Position numbers and translations under genes: made by a program. A stretch of 64,000 nt of DNA from Sphingomonas sp. dw_22 (GTDB taxonomy: Bacteria > Pseudomonadota > Alphaproteobacteria > Sphingomonadales > Sphingomonadaceae). The stretch covers positions 1 through 64,000 of the forward strand of contig NZ_JAAVVE010000010.1 of the NCBI RefSeq assembly GCF_018449795.1. Direction: 5' to 3'. The notes below the pieces were generated by a model that saw only the letters and a list, made by a program, of their open reading frames with translations, had not been told where the DNA came from and ran no database searches. Shown in pieces: positions 8,230-17,247 of this stretch. The first letter of the stretch is position 1. Every line of letters starts with the position of its first letter.

Positions 8230-8355
8230 TCAGCCGAGCAGCCGCGCCGCCAGCGTGGCAAGCCCCGCCACGACGATGGCGGTGCCCAGCGCCAGCTCGG
8301 CCGGAGGAACGATGCGGTCGACAGGAACCGCGATGGCTTTTGCGATCTTCTTCAT
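8230..8355 (-). CDS. Small predicted membrane protein
   Basis: A 41-codon frame: MKKIAKAIAVPVDRIVPP, then one hydrophobic helix (about residues 20-38, ALGTAIVVAGLATLAARLL). The basic N-terminus and single helix look like a real short membrane protein. It lies downstream of the FUSC gene, same strand, with 71 bases between. No strong ribosome-binding site is visible. A start at 8376 would add seven residues. No family was recognised, so this is a tentative call. Confidence 0.4.
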   Translation of the reverse strand: MKKIAKAIAVPVDRIVPPAELALGTAIVVAGLATLAARLLG

Positions 8356-8426
8356 GCGACCGATATGGGGAGCCATGCACGGATTGTCCCGCGAGCATTC
8401 CCGTTCAGTGTGAGTGACGCGATTGC

Positions 8427-9521
8427 TCAGATCCCGCCGATCTCGCCGCGATCCTCCGCCGCCGTCTGGGCCGGGCGGCGTGGGGCGAGCGCATGCCAGG
8501 CGAGCAGCACCGGCTCCAGCACCGCTATGCCGATCAGGACGCCGGCAAGCCGGGTGAGCGCGGGCTCGATCGCGGCATCGGCATAGCTGTCCGGCACCAG
8601 GGCGATCAGGATCGCGAGCGCGAGCTGGGTGCCGACATAGCGATGGCGCGGATCGCCATTTTCGAGATGGCGGCCCAGCACGACGCCCAGGATCGTGCCG
8701 AGGATCAGCAGCGGCGCCCGGCCCTGCGCGAGGAACAGGAACACCGCCGCGATCGCCGCGCCGGCAAGGCAGCCGATGAAGCGGTGGAGCAGCCGGCGGC
8801 TGACCGGCCCCAGCCCGCTCGCCCCGATCGCATCGGCGGGGACGATCATCACCGCCATGATCCCGATCGCGCTCTGCGCCAGCGCGGGCACGTGCAGCCA
8901 TGCCGCGAGCGCCACCAGCACGGCCAGCGCCACGCCCGCCTGCAGCGCATGCCGGAACGCCTCGGGATGCCAGCCGAGCGATACGGGGCGCGGGCTGCGC
9001 GTCGCCGGCCAGCGGCGGCGCAGCGTGAAGGTGGAGGCAAGGCTCACCGCGACGCAGGCGAGCGTGCCCGCCACGGTCTCCAGGATTCGCGTCTCGACGA
9101 AATCGCGGGCGGCGATCCCCGGATGCTCGATGCGATCGAGCACCACCATCGCGAAGGTGAGGCCCAGGAACAGCCAGGCATAGGAGCGCCGCGCGGTGAG
9201 CGCCGCATAGAGCGCGCCCGATCCGACCAGGAACAGCGCGAGCGCGGCGGCGAACGGCGAACCGAGCAGCGGCGACACGGCCAGCGCGAGCAGCCCGCCC
9301 GCTATCGTGCCCAGGATGCGCAGCACGCCGCGCAGCACCGTCTCCGCCGCATGGCCGCGCATGACCATATAGCCGGCAAAGGCGGCCCAGGAGACATTGG
9401 TCGCGCCCATCGCGTGCGCGACGAGAATCGCCAGCAGCACCGATGCGACGACTTCCGCCTCGTCGATGGTGCGGGCGCTGATCCGATCGGTCAGCCGCTT
9501 GAAAGAAGGGGCCTGCGCCAT
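8427..9521 (-). CDS. FUSC family inner-membrane protein (aromatic acid efflux type)
   Basis: A 364-residue integral membrane protein. Two sets of tightly packed hydrophobic helices are separated by a short soluble stretch (FTLRRRWPATRSPRPVSLGW), which is the FUSC/YccS-like arrangement. Family members (AaeB, fusaric acid resistance) export aromatic carboxylic acids, usually with an HlyD-type partner; none is visible here. It is about half the length of AaeB and so resembles the shorter FUSC_2 type. It starts five bases after the dienelactone hydrolase stop, so the two are probably co-transcribed. Confidence 0.88.
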   Translation of the reverse strand: MAQAPSFKRLTDRISARTIDEAEVVASVLLAILVAHAMGATNVSWAAFAGYMVMRGHAAETVLRGVLRILGTIAGGLLALAVSPLLGSPFAAALALFLVGSGALYAALTARRSYAWLFLGLTFAMVVLDRIEHPGIAARDFVETRILETVAGTLACVAVSLASTFTLRRRWPATRSPRPVSLGWHPEAFRHALQAGVALAVLVALAAWLHVPALAQSAIGIMAVMIVPADAIGASGLGPVSRRLLHRFIGCLAGAAIAAVFLFLAQGRAPLLILGTILGVVLGRHLENGDPRHRYVGTQLALAILIALVPDSYADAAIEPALTRLAGVLIGIAVLEPVLLAWHALAPRRPAQTAAEDRGEIGGI

Positions 9522-9526
9522 GCGCT

Positions 9527-10249
9527 TCAGGCGAACACTTCCTCCAGGAAGTTCGCCATCGCCCGCCAGCTCCGGCGATCGGCGCGGGGCTCGTAGACCA
9601 CGCCGGGCATGGTCGAGGTCTTGCGGTCGAGATCGGTGAAGGCGTGGCCGGCATGGCCATAAGCGTGGATCTGCCAGTCGGCGCCGCTCTCGTTCAGTTC
9701 CCTGCCGAGCGCGACCAGCACGTCGGGCGGCGCGATCGGGTCTTCCCAGCCGTGGCAGACGAGCAGCTTGGCCGCGATCGGCGAGACGTTGGCATAGTCG
9801 GGCCGGTCATAGACGCCGTGGAACGAGACGCCGCCCAGGATCGGCAGCCCGGCGCGGGCCATGTCGAGCACGCATTTGCCGCCGAAGCAGAAGCCGATCG
9901 CCGCGAGCTTCGCCGGATCGACGCGGTCGAAGCCACGCAGCGCCGCGAGCGACGCCGCCAGCCGGTCGCGCAGCAGCGCGCGGTCTTCGTTCAGCGGCTT
10001 CATATGGGTGGCGGCGTCGGGGCCGTGCCGGGTGCGCTTGCCCTGTCCGTAGATATCGGCCGCGAGCGCGACATAGCCGAGCTTCGCCAGATTCTCGGCA
10101 TGGACATTGTCGGCCTCCTTCTGGCCGAGCACATTGGGAACGACGAGCACGCCGGGGCGCATCGTCGTCACTTCGTCCTCATAGGCGAGCACGCCTTCGA
10201 ACGGGCCGCCGGGGCCGTCATATACCAGGGTCTGCCGAACGATCGCCAT
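9527..10249 (-). CDS. Dienelactone hydrolase family protein
   Basis: An alpha/beta hydrolase of 240 residues. The nucleophile is Cys121 in GFCFGG, the acid is Asp in GWEDPIAPP and the base is His in YGHAGHAF, which is the DLH triad of Cys, Asp and His. DLH enzymes open lactone rings in aromatic catabolism, but many homologues have other ester substrates. The start ATG 10249 has GGGAG nine bases upstream. The operon with a FUSC aromatic-acid exporter gives mild support for a role with small aromatic or lactone compounds (inference). It is divergent from gpmA. Confidence 0.9.
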   Translation of the reverse strand: MAIVRQTLVYDGPGGPFEGVLAYEDEVTTMRPGVLVVPNVLGQKEADNVHAENLAKLGYVALAADIYGQGKRTRHGPDAATHMKPLNEDRALLRDRLAASLAALRGFDRVDPAKLAAIGFCFGGKCVLDMARAGLPILGGVSFHGVYDRPDYANVSPIAAKLLVCHGWEDPIAPPDVLVALGRELNESGADWQIHAYGHAGHAFTDLDRKTSTMPGVVYEPRADRRSWRAMANFLEEVFA

Positions 10250-10326
10250 TTGCCGCACTCCCGATGCTTGTCCCTGCCGCTCCTGCCGCTAAGGACTGCG
10301 CCGAACAGTTGCAAGGAGCGCCCGCG

Positions 10327-11013
10327 ATGCCAACCCTCGTCCTGATCCGCCACGGACAGTCCGCCTGGAATTTGGAGAACCGCTTCACCGGCTGGTGGGA
10401 CGTCGACCTGACCGAGCTGGGCGCCAAGGAAGCCTGGGCCGCGGGCGAGCTGATGAAGGCGAAGGGCCTGGATTTCGACATGACCTTCACCAGCTTCCAG
10501 ACGCGGGCGATCAAGACGCTCAACCTGGCGCTGGAGGCGATGGGGCGGCTGTGGCTGCCGACCGAGAAGGACTGGCGGCTGAACGAGCGGCATTATGGCG
10601 GGCTGACGGGCCTGAACAAGGCCGAGACGGCGGCGCTGCATGGCGAGGACCAGGTGAAGATCTGGCGCCGCAGCTTCGACGTGCCGCCGCCGCTGCCCGA
10701 GGAAGGCTCGCCCTGGGATCTGGCGAAGGACGAACGCTACAAGGGCGTGCCGATCCCGCAGACCGAGAGCCTGAAGGACACGATCGCGCGGGTGCTGCCC
10801 TATTGGGAAGCGCGGATCGCGCCCGATCTGAAGGCCGGCAAGCGCGTGCTGATCTCGGCCCACGGCAATTCGCTGCGGGCGCTGGTGAAGCATTTGTCGG
10901 GGATTTCGGACGACGAGATCACCGGGCTGGAGATCCCGACCGGGCAGCCGATCGTGTACGAGCTGGACGAGGGGCTGAACGCGACGGATCGGTACTATCT
11001 GAGCGAGCGCTAA
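10327..11013 (+). CDS. gpmA: 2,3-bisphosphoglycerate-dependent phosphoglycerate mutase
   Basis: Interconverts 3- and 2-phosphoglycerate in glycolysis and gluconeogenesis. The protein is 228 residues. The phospho-His motif [10 protein letters not shown] lies at residues 5-14, [15 protein letters not shown] and [12 protein letters not shown] form the substrate pocket, and the second His is in [11 protein letters not shown]. The start ATG 10327 has AAGGAG eight bases upstream; the longer frame to 10264 adds a non-conserved leader. It is followed by a family B repeat. Confidence 0.97.
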   Translation: MPTLVLIRHGQSAWNLENRFTGWWDVDLTELGAKEAWAAGELMKAKGLDFDMTFTSFQTRAIKTLNLALEAMGRLWLPTEKDWRLNERHYGGLTGLNKAETAALHGEDQVKIWRRSFDVPPPLPEEGSPWDLAKDERYKGVPIPQTESLKDTIARVLPYWEARIAPDLKAGKRVLISAHGNSLRALVKHLSGISDDEITGLEIPTGQPIVYELDEGLNATDRYYLSER

Positions 11014-11020
11014 ACAAAAT

Positions 11021-11141
11021 TCCTCCCCGGCACGGGGAGGGGGACCAGCCGCAGGCTGGTGGAGGCGCCGCAAGCGATTCCGGTGGGGAGAGCCCCCTCC
11101 ACCACCGCTTCGCGGCGGTGCCCCTCCCCGTACCGGGAGGA
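11021..11141. repeat. Family B long inverted repeat, copy 1
   Basis: The left arm starts TCCTCCCCGGCACGGGGAGG and the right arm ends CCCCTCCCCGTACCGGGAGG. Internal hairpins GGACCAGCC/GGCTGGT and CACCGC/GCGGTG are present. Related copies are at 12767-12908 and 56308-56439. All sit directly after a stop codon and could act as transcript 3' ends. Confidence 0.85.
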
Positions 11142-11203
11142 TCGGTGTTGCCTCCCCTCGCCCTCCCCACTAGGAACCACGCTTTCCGAAACCCGGGGCG
11201 CAT

Positions 11204-11689
11204 ATGTCGGGCACACCTCTTGTCGGTATCATCATGGGCAGCACCTCCGATTGGGAGACGATGCGCCATGCCGCGCGGGTGCTCGGCGAACTGGGGGTCG
11301 CGCATGAGACCAAGGTCGTCTCCGCGCATCGCACCCCGCAGCGACTCTATGACTATGCCACCGGCGCCGATGCGCGCGGGCTCAAGGTCATCATCGCGGG
11401 CGCGGGCGGCGCGGCGCATCTGCCGGGCATGGCGGCGGCTATGACGCACCTGCCGGTGCTGGGCGTGCCGGTGGAATCCAAGGCATTGAAGGGCTTGGAC
11501 AGCCTCTATTCGATCGTCCAGATGCCGGGCGGCGTGCCGGTGGGGACGCTGGCGATCGGCAAGGCCGGCGCTCTCAATGCGGGGCTGCTCGCCGCCGCGA
11601 TCCTCGCCACTTCGGATGCGGCGCTGGCCGAACGGCTCAAGGCGTGGCGCGCGGCGCAGACCGACAACGTGGCGACCGATCCCGAATGA
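11204..11689 (+). CDS. purE: N5-carboxyaminoimidazole ribonucleotide mutase
   Basis: Converts N5-CAIR to CAIR in purine synthesis, acting after PurK. The 161-residue protein has the nucleotide-binding [13 protein letters not shown] at 8-20, [13 protein letters not shown], and the [15 protein letters not shown] loop with the active-site region. A class I (bacterial) length and a paired purK confirm the two-step route. The stop TGA overlaps the purK ATG, so the two genes form a coupled purEK operon. Confidence 0.97.
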   Translation: MSGTPLVGIIMGSTSDWETMRHAARVLGELGVAHETKVVSAHRTPQRLYDYATGADARGLKVIIAGAGGAAHLPGMAAAMTHLPVLGVPVESKALKGLDSLYSIVQMPGGVPVGTLAIGKAGALNAGLLAAAILATSDAALAERLKAWRAAQTDNVATDPE

Positions 11690-12759
11690 CCATGCTGCCT
11701 CCCGGTTCAACGATCGGCATTCTCGGCGGCGGCCAGCTCGGGCGGATGCTCGCGGCGGCGGCGGCACAGCTCGGCTATCGCACGCATATCCTGGCGCCCG
11801 ATGATGAGAGCGTGGCGGCGCAGACCGCCTCCAGCTTCACTCGCGCCGATTATCACAGCTGGATCGTGCTCGACGAGCTGGCCGCGCATGCGGACGTGGT
11901 GACCTACGAGTTCGAGAATATCGCGCTGGGGCCGGTCGAGCATCTGGCGGGCAAGGTGCCGGTGCGGCCGGGTCCGCAGAGCCTGTCGATCGCGCAGGAC
12001 CGGGCGCGCGAGAAGGCGTTCGTCGCGGCGCTGGGCGGGCGGACGGCGCCCTGGGCGCAGGTCGCCACCGCCGACGAGCTGGCGGCCGCGATCGCGCGGA
12101 TCGGGGCGCCTTCGATCCTGAAGACGCTGCGGCTGGGCTATGACGGCAAGGGCCAGGTGCGCATCCGCGATGCCGCCGAGGCCGCGGCCGCCTGGGCCGA
12201 GATCGGCGAGCGGCCGGCGATCCTCGAAGGCTTCGTGCAGTTCAGCCACGAATTCTCGATCATCACGGTGCGCGGGGCGGACGGATCCCTCGCCAGCTAT
12301 CCGCCGCCGTGGAACGAGCATGTCGACGGCATCCTCGCCCGTTCCTCGCTTCCCGCCCCGGCCGAGATCGCGCGGCACTGGACCGAGGCGGCGACGCTGG
12401 CGGGGCGCGTGGCCGAGGCGCTGGGGCATGTCGGCGTGCTGACGCTGGAGTTCTTCGCGACGGAGGACGGGCCGGTGTTCAACGAGATGGCGCCGCGCGT
12501 GCATAACTCCGGGCACTGGACGATCGAGGGCGCCGAGACCTCGCAGTTCGAGAACCATATCCGCGCGATCTGCGGCCTGCCGCTGGGATCGACGGCGCTG
12601 ACCGGCGCGCATGTCGAGATGGAAAACCTGATCGGCGACCAGGCCGGGCGCTGGGCCGAGATCCTCGCCGAGCCGGGCGCGCATCTGCACCTGTACGGCA
12701 AGGCCAATGCCCGGCCGGGGCGCAAGATGGGGCATGTTACGCGGGTGAAGCGGGGCTGA
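11686..12759 (+). CDS. purK: 5-(carboxyamino)imidazole ribonucleotide synthase
   Basis: An ATP-grasp ligase making N5-CAIR from AIR, bicarbonate and ATP. It has 357 residues. The N-terminal Rossmann-like motif is [13 protein letters not shown], the ATP-grasp domain includes [15 protein letters not shown] and [14 protein letters not shown], and the metal-binding [14 protein letters not shown] comes near the end. I took the ATG at 11686 that overlaps the purE stop; ATG 11692 is possible. A family B repeat follows the stop within ten bases. Confidence 0.96.
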   Translation: MTMLPPGSTIGILGGGQLGRMLAAAAAQLGYRTHILAPDDESVAAQTASSFTRADYHSWIVLDELAAHADVVTYEFENIALGPVEHLAGKVPVRPGPQSLSIAQDRAREKAFVAALGGRTAPWAQVATADELAAAIARIGAPSILKTLRLGYDGKGQVRIRDAAEAAAAWAEIGERPAILEGFVQFSHEFSIITVRGADGSLASYPPPWNEHVDGILARSSLPAPAEIARHWTEAATLAGRVAEALGHVGVLTLEFFATEDGPVFNEMAPRVHNSGHWTIEGAETSQFENHIRAICGLPLGSTALTGAHVEMENLIGDQAGRWAEILAEPGAHLHLYGKANARPGRKMGHVTRVKRG

Positions 12760-12766
12760 CTCTCAA

Positions 12767-12908
12767 TCCTCCCCGGAACGGGGAGGGGGACCGCGCCCGT
12801 CAGGGCGTGGTGGAGGGGCCCCGCTCTCCTCAAAGGATATCGCTGGTGGAAAGCGGGGCCCCCTCCACCATCGCTGCGCGATGGTCCCCCTCCCCGTTCC
12901 GGGGAGGA
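12767..12908. repeat. Family B long inverted repeat, copy 2
   Basis: TCCTCCCCGGAACGGGGAGG on the left and CTCCCCGTTCCGGGGAGGA on the right. Each is a strong hairpin, and GGGGCCCC(TCC) segments lie between. It sits between the convergent purK and DUF808 genes. Confidence 0.85.
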
Positions 12909-12913
12909 ATTTT

Positions 12914-13849
12914 TCAGTGCTTCCTGCGCGGGATCAGGTGCAGCGCGGCGACGATGATGCCGCCTACGATCAGCCCCAGCACCGCGGCGCCGAGCGCGCC
13001 GACCAGCCATTCGACCAGCCCCTGCCCCAGCGGCACCGCATGGCCCGCGACCTCGGCTGCGTGATGCACGGCGTGCGGCACCGCGCCCAGCCCGAACGCC
13101 TCCAACCCGTGCAGCAATATCCCGCCGCCGACCCACACCATCGCCGCCACGCCGATATGCGAGAGCGCCTGGAGCAGCACCGGCATGGCATGCACCAGCC
13201 CCATGCCGATCCGCCGCGCGCCGGCCGAGGGGCGGCGGCTGAGGTGCAGGCCGATATCGTCCATCTTCACGATCACCGCGACCACGCCGTAAACCCCGAC
13301 CGTGATCGCCAGCGCCACCAGCGCGAGCGCCGCCGCGCGCGTGCCCAGCGACAATGTGGGCAACTCGGCCAGCGCGATCGCCATGATCTCTGCCGACAGG
13401 ATGAAATCGGTGCGCACCGCGCCGGTCACCTGGCGCTTCTCAAGCTCGACGGGATCGTGGATCGCAACGACTTCCTCGGCATCGTGATGGTCGCCGGCCA
13501 GCGCCTCGACGATCTTCTCGACCGCCTCGAAGCAGAGATAGCTGCCGCCCAGCATCAGCAACGGGGTCAGCGCCCAGGGCGCGAAGGCGCTCAGCGCCAG
13601 CGCCGCCGGCAGGATGAAGACCAGCTTGTTGCGGAGAGACCCGAGCGTGATCTTCCAGATGATCGGCAGCTCGCGATCCGGGGTGAGGCCGACCACGTAG
13701 CGCGGCGTGACCGCGGTATCGTCGATCACCACGCCCGCGGCCTTGGCCCCCGCGCGACCGGCCGCGCCGGCGACATCGTCCACCGAAGCCGCCGCCAGCT
13801 TCGCGAGCACCGCGACATCGTCCAGCAGCGCGACAAGACCACCCGGCAT
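12914..13849 (-). CDS. DUF808 family membrane protein
   Basis: A 311-residue multi-pass inner-membrane protein of the DUF808 (YedI-like) family. The start MPGGLVALLDDVAVLAKLAAASVDDVAG is diagnostic and is followed by VVIDDTAVTPRYVVGL. About seven hydrophobic helices follow, including LVFILPAALALSAFAPWAL and IAALALVALAITVGVYGV-like segments. The function is not known. It lies convergent to purK across a family B repeat. Confidence 0.9.
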   Translation of the reverse strand: MPGGLVALLDDVAVLAKLAAASVDDVAGAAGRAGAKAAGVVIDDTAVTPRYVVGLTPDRELPIIWKITLGSLRNKLVFILPAALALSAFAPWALTPLLMLGGSYLCFEAVEKIVEALAGDHHDAEEVVAIHDPVELEKRQVTGAVRTDFILSAEIMAIALAELPTLSLGTRAAALALVALAITVGVYGVVAVIVKMDDIGLHLSRRPSAGARRIGMGLVHAMPVLLQALSHIGVAAMVWVGGGILLHGLEAFGLGAVPHAVHHAAEVAGHAVPLGQGLVEWLVGALGAAVLGLIVGGIIVAALHLIPRRKH

Positions 13850-13860
13850 AGCTTCCCCTG

Positions 13861-13900
13861 AAAAAACGAAACGCCCGCCCCGCGCATAGCGGGACGGGCG
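13861..13900 (-). terminator. Intrinsic terminator of the 99-residue gene
   Basis: In the minus direction CGCCCGTCCCGC and GCGGGGCGGGCG form a 12-bp stem with one mismatch and a five-base loop. TTTCGTTTTTTC follows. It is 27 bases beyond the stop of the gene at 13927-14226. Confidence 0.75.
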
Positions 13901-13926
13901 CCCTAATACAGCCGTTTAAGCGCGTG

Positions 13927-14226
13927 TCAGGCGCGCGTGCCGGTGATCGGGAAGCTGCCGAAGCCGCCCGCCGTCACGGTGCCGTTCAGCGCGTCGCCGT
14001 CGATCGTCGCCTCGACGGTGAGCGTCATCGGCATCGGCACGGTGATGTCGAGCGACCAGTGCAGCGTGTCGCCATCGACCTTGCCGTCCTTGATGTCGGT
14101 CGAGCCCATGCCGCCGACGAAGCTGCCGGTGAACGCGTCACCGCTGCTCGCCACCGTCAGCACCGCCTGCTGGTCGCCCAGCGGGGACTTGGTAACCGTG
14201 TTCCAGCTTCCGTCGATATTCGCCAT
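13927..14226 (-). CDS. Small hypothetical beta-rich protein
   Basis: A 99-residue protein starting MANIDGSWNTVTKSPLGDQQ. It has alternating polar and hydrophobic strands, Gly-rich turns and no signal peptide or cysteines. WNTVTKSPLGDQ-x-AVLTV and GGFGSFPITGTRA look like the ends of a small beta-barrel or sandwich. I do not recognise a named family, though short proteins of this look are common in alphaproteobacteria. The start ATG 14226 has GGAGAG upstream. It follows the M16 peptidase by 14 bases on the same strand and ends at a good terminator. Confidence 0.75.
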   Translation of the reverse strand: MANIDGSWNTVTKSPLGDQQAVLTVASSGDAFTGSFVGGMGSTDIKDGKVDGDTLHWSLDITVPMPMTLTVEATIDGDALNGTVTAGGFGSFPITGTRA

Positions 14227-14240
14227 GATGCTCTCTCCGA

Positions 14241-17102
14241 TCAATTGGCCACAGGCTTTGCGGGAGCCGCAACCGAGGCCGCGGGCACCACCTCGACAGG
14301 CAGGCCGAGGCTGTCAAGCTGCGGCTTCACCTTCTTGGCATCGCCGACCACCACCCAGACGAACTTGCCGGGATCGAGAGCCCCGCGTGCCGCAGCGTCA
14401 AGCTGGGCCGCCGTCATGCCGCGATATTTTTGCGCGATCGTATCGTAGAAGTCGTCCGGCCGGTGGCGGATGTCGTTCTGCTGCATCGCGCTGAGCACCG
14501 CGCCCGAGGTTTCGAATCGGCCGGCCAGGCTGCGGATGTCGCCGTTGACGGTGCGCTCCAGCTCGGCCGGGGTCACGCCCTGGGTGGTCAGGAAATCGCG
14601 GACATCGGCCATCAGCGACTTGATCGATTCGCCGGTCTTGTCGGCCTGGACAGGGGCGCTGATCGTGTAGGGCACCGCCTTTTCGAGCCACTGGAAGCCG
14701 CCGCGCACGCCATAGGACCAGTGCTTCGCCTCGCGCAGGTCCATGTTGATCCGCGACAGGAAATCGCCGCCCAGGATCTCGTTGGCGGTGACCTGGACGA
14801 GCAGGTCGTCGGCCGGGTTCAGGCCGGTCATCTGCGCGGCGAGGATCACCGACTGGGGCGAATCCGGACGATCGACCAGCACGATCTTCGGCGCGGACTG
14901 GACCGGGGCCTGGCTGAAATCCTTGATGCCCGCGGCGCCCTCACCCTGCCAATTGCCGAAGCGCGCCTCGAGCGCGGCCTTGACCTCGGCCAGCGGCAGA
15001 TCGCTGGAAACGAAGACCTTGGCCTTGTCCGGACGGATCCATGCCTTGTGGAAGGCGACCAGATCGTCGCGGCTCAGCGCCTTGATCGCCGCCGGATCGC
15101 CCGCGCCAGCCGCCATCTTGGCGTAAGGATTGGCCGGGCCATAGAGCAAGGGCGGCAGCGCGCGGTTGCCGAGCGCTTCGGGGCTGGTCAGTTCCTGCGC
15201 GATCGCGGTGAGCTGGGTCGCGCGGATGCGCTCGACCTCGGCCGGCGCGAAGGCCGGATGCCGCACCATATCCGCGAACAGATCGAGCGCGCCGCCCAGG
15301 TTCGGGCTGGGCGTGCCGAGCGAGAGGAAGGTGCGATCCGCCGAGCTGCCGCTGTCGATGCTCGCGCCCAGCCGCTCGCGGGCCTCGGCGATCGCGGTCG
15401 AATCCTTGCTCGTCGTGCCTTCGTCGAGCAGCGAGAGCGTCATGCGCTGGGTGCCGAGCTTGCCGGCCGGATCGGCGGCGGCGCCGGCATCGAAGCTCAT
15501 CACGATCTGGGTGATCGGAACCGCGGTGCGATTGGCGTAGATCAGTTCGACGCCGTTCGACAGGCGCGTGCGCTCGACCTTGGGGAAATCCAGGTCGCCG
15601 ATCTGGCTGACCGCAGGCATGGCCCCGCGCGTGCCCTTGACCGGCTCTGCCTTGGCGGCGCCCTCGGCCGGCTTGGCGGCGGGGACGGCCTGCGCGTCCT
15701 GATAGGCGTCCCGCTGGCCAGGCTCGACCATCACGGTAACGGACGGACGGGTGAGCCATTTGGCGGCGGCGGCCTTCACCTGCGCCGGCGTGACCTTCGC
15801 CATCGCCGTGAGCTGCTTCTTGAAGAATTCGGGATCGCCCGAATAAAGCTCGCCCTCGGCCAGCGCGACCGCCTTGCCGCCGAAGCCGCCGACCGATTCC
15901 AGCCCGTTGATCCGCGCCGAGACATTGGTGGTGGCGACGCGCTGGACCTCGTCCGCGGTCGGGCCGTTCCTGATGAGATCGGCCATGATCTCGTCGAGCC
16001 GCTTGTTCACCAGCGCGGGATCGACGCCGGGCCTCACGATCGCCTGGACCTGGAAGATGCCGAGCTGCGACATCGATTCGACGCCGGCCGAGACCTGCAC
16101 CGCCAGCTTCTCCTTGCGGACCAGCGCATTGTCGAAGCGCGAGCTGGCGAGGCCGCCCAGCACCTGGCCGAACACGTCGAGCGGCACCGCGTCGGGATCG
16201 TTGACGCCCGGCACCGCCCAGGTGCGCAGGATCATCGTCGCGGCGATATTGTCCTTGATCGCCACCGTCTTCGACTGGGCAAGCGTGGGGATCACCACCT
16301 TGGGCAGCACGCTCTTGGGGCCGGCGGGGATGGCGCCGAAATATTTCTCGACCAGCGGCTTCGCGGCGGCGACGTCGATGTCGCCGGCCAGCACCAGCAC
16401 CGCGTTGTTCGGGCCGTAATGCGAGCGGAACCAGTTCTTGACGTCGTCCAGGCTCGCCTTGTCGAGATCGGCCATCGATCCGATCGGCGTGTGGCCATAA
16501 GGATTGCCGGCGAGAAGCTCGTCCAGCACCTTGTAGAAGACCAGGCCATAGGGGCGGTTGTCGCCCTGGCGCTTCTCGTTCTGGACGACGCCGCGCTGCT
16601 CGTCGAGCACGTCCTGGGTGATCGCGCCGGTGAGCCAACCCATCCGGTCGCTCTCGAGGAACAGCGCGCGGTCGAGCGCGGGGCGCGGCACCGTCTCGAA
16701 ATAATTGGTGCGATCGAAGCTGGTGGTGCCGTTGAAATCGGTGGCGCCGACCTGCTTGAGCGGCTCGAAGAAATCGCCGGGGGCGTTTTCGGAGCCGTTG
16801 AACATCAGGTGCTCGAACAGATGCGCGAAGCCGGTCTTGCCCGCCGGCTCATGCTTGGAGCCGACATCGTACCACACCGAGACCGCGACGACCGGCGCCT
16901 TGCGATCGGTGTGGACGATGACGCGCAGGCCATTGGCGAGGGTGAATTCCTGGTACGGCACGTCGATCCGCTTGACGAGATCGGCCACGGGCACCGGCTT
17001 CGCGGCCGGGGCGGGCGCGGGCGCCGTCTGCTGGGCCGCAGCGGGCAGCGTGGCGGTGAGCGCGCAAGCGGCGACGCCGCAATACAACAGGAACGACTTC
17101 AT
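14241..17102 (-). CDS. Periplasmic M16 family zinc metallopeptidase, two-domain
   Basis: A 953-residue pitrilysin-family protease with a signal peptide (MKSFLLYCG to AAAQQ, about 24 residues) and an Ala/Pro-rich linker. The N-terminal half has the inverted zinc motif His94-Leu-Phe-Glu97-His98 (HLFEH) in GFAHLFEHLMFNGSENAPG, with a later Glu in VVQNEKRQ. The C-terminal half is the inactive M16 repeat. Such enzymes degrade short peptides in a closed chamber. I took ATG 17102, where the signal peptide begins. It is divergent from a periplasmic M28 peptidase, so the two peptide-degrading enzymes may be controlled together (inference). Confidence 0.94.
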   Translation of the reverse strand: MKSFLLYCGVAACALTATLPAAAQQTAPAPAPAAKPVPVADLVKRIDVPYQEFTLANGLRVIVHTDRKAPVVAVSVWYDVGSKHEPAGKTGFAHLFEHLMFNGSENAPGDFFEPLKQVGATDFNGTTSFDRTNYFETVPRPALDRALFLESDRMGWLTGAITQDVLDEQRGVVQNEKRQGDNRPYGLVFYKVLDELLAGNPYGHTPIGSMADLDKASLDDVKNWFRSHYGPNNAVLVLAGDIDVAAAKPLVEKYFGAIPAGPKSVLPKVVIPTLAQSKTVAIKDNIAATMILRTWAVPGVNDPDAVPLDVFGQVLGGLASSRFDNALVRKEKLAVQVSAGVESMSQLGIFQVQAIVRPGVDPALVNKRLDEIMADLIRNGPTADEVQRVATTNVSARINGLESVGGFGGKAVALAEGELYSGDPEFFKKQLTAMAKVTPAQVKAAAAKWLTRPSVTVMVEPGQRDAYQDAQAVPAAKPAEGAAKAEPVKGTRGAMPAVSQIGDLDFPKVERTRLSNGVELIYANRTAVPITQIVMSFDAGAAADPAGKLGTQRMTLSLLDEGTTSKDSTAIAEARERLGASIDSGSSADRTFLSLGTPSPNLGGALDLFADMVRHPAFAPAEVERIRATQLTAIAQELTSPEALGNRALPPLLYGPANPYAKMAAGAGDPAAIKALSRDDLVAFHKAWIRPDKAKVFVSSDLPLAEVKAALEARFGNWQGEGAAGIKDFSQAPVQSAPKIVLVDRPDSPQSVILAAQMTGLNPADDLLVQVTANEILGGDFLSRINMDLREAKHWSYGVRGGFQWLEKAVPYTISAPVQADKTGESIKSLMADVRDFLTTQGVTPAELERTVNGDIRSLAGRFETSGAVLSAMQQNDIRHRPDDFYDTIAQKYRGMTAAQLDAAARGALDPGKFVWVVVGDAKKVKPQLDSLGLPVEVVPAASVAAPAKPVAN

Positions 17103-17247
17103 ACTGTCTGGAATCCCCACGAAGATAGTTGCAGGCGAAACAATAGCGCTCGGTACAAGGCCTGCAACCGAAACCGGTACGGCTTGCGAACGAACGCGTT
17201 TCGATTAGCCTGAACGTCCTGCCTCGATCGCTTCCAAGGACATTCGC

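Noticed and set aside
8171..8398. 75-codon minus-strand frame near the GNAT 3' end
   Set aside because: Its tail is low complexity (LNSLNLLNLS) from a direct repeat; a different frame there gives a more plausible membrane peptide.
14430..17213. 927-codon open frame on the plus strand, antisense to the M16 peptidase
   Set aside because: High GC creates long antisense frames. The translation is Arg/Gly/Asp-rich with no domain, while the opposite strand has a signal peptide, zinc motif and full M16 protein.
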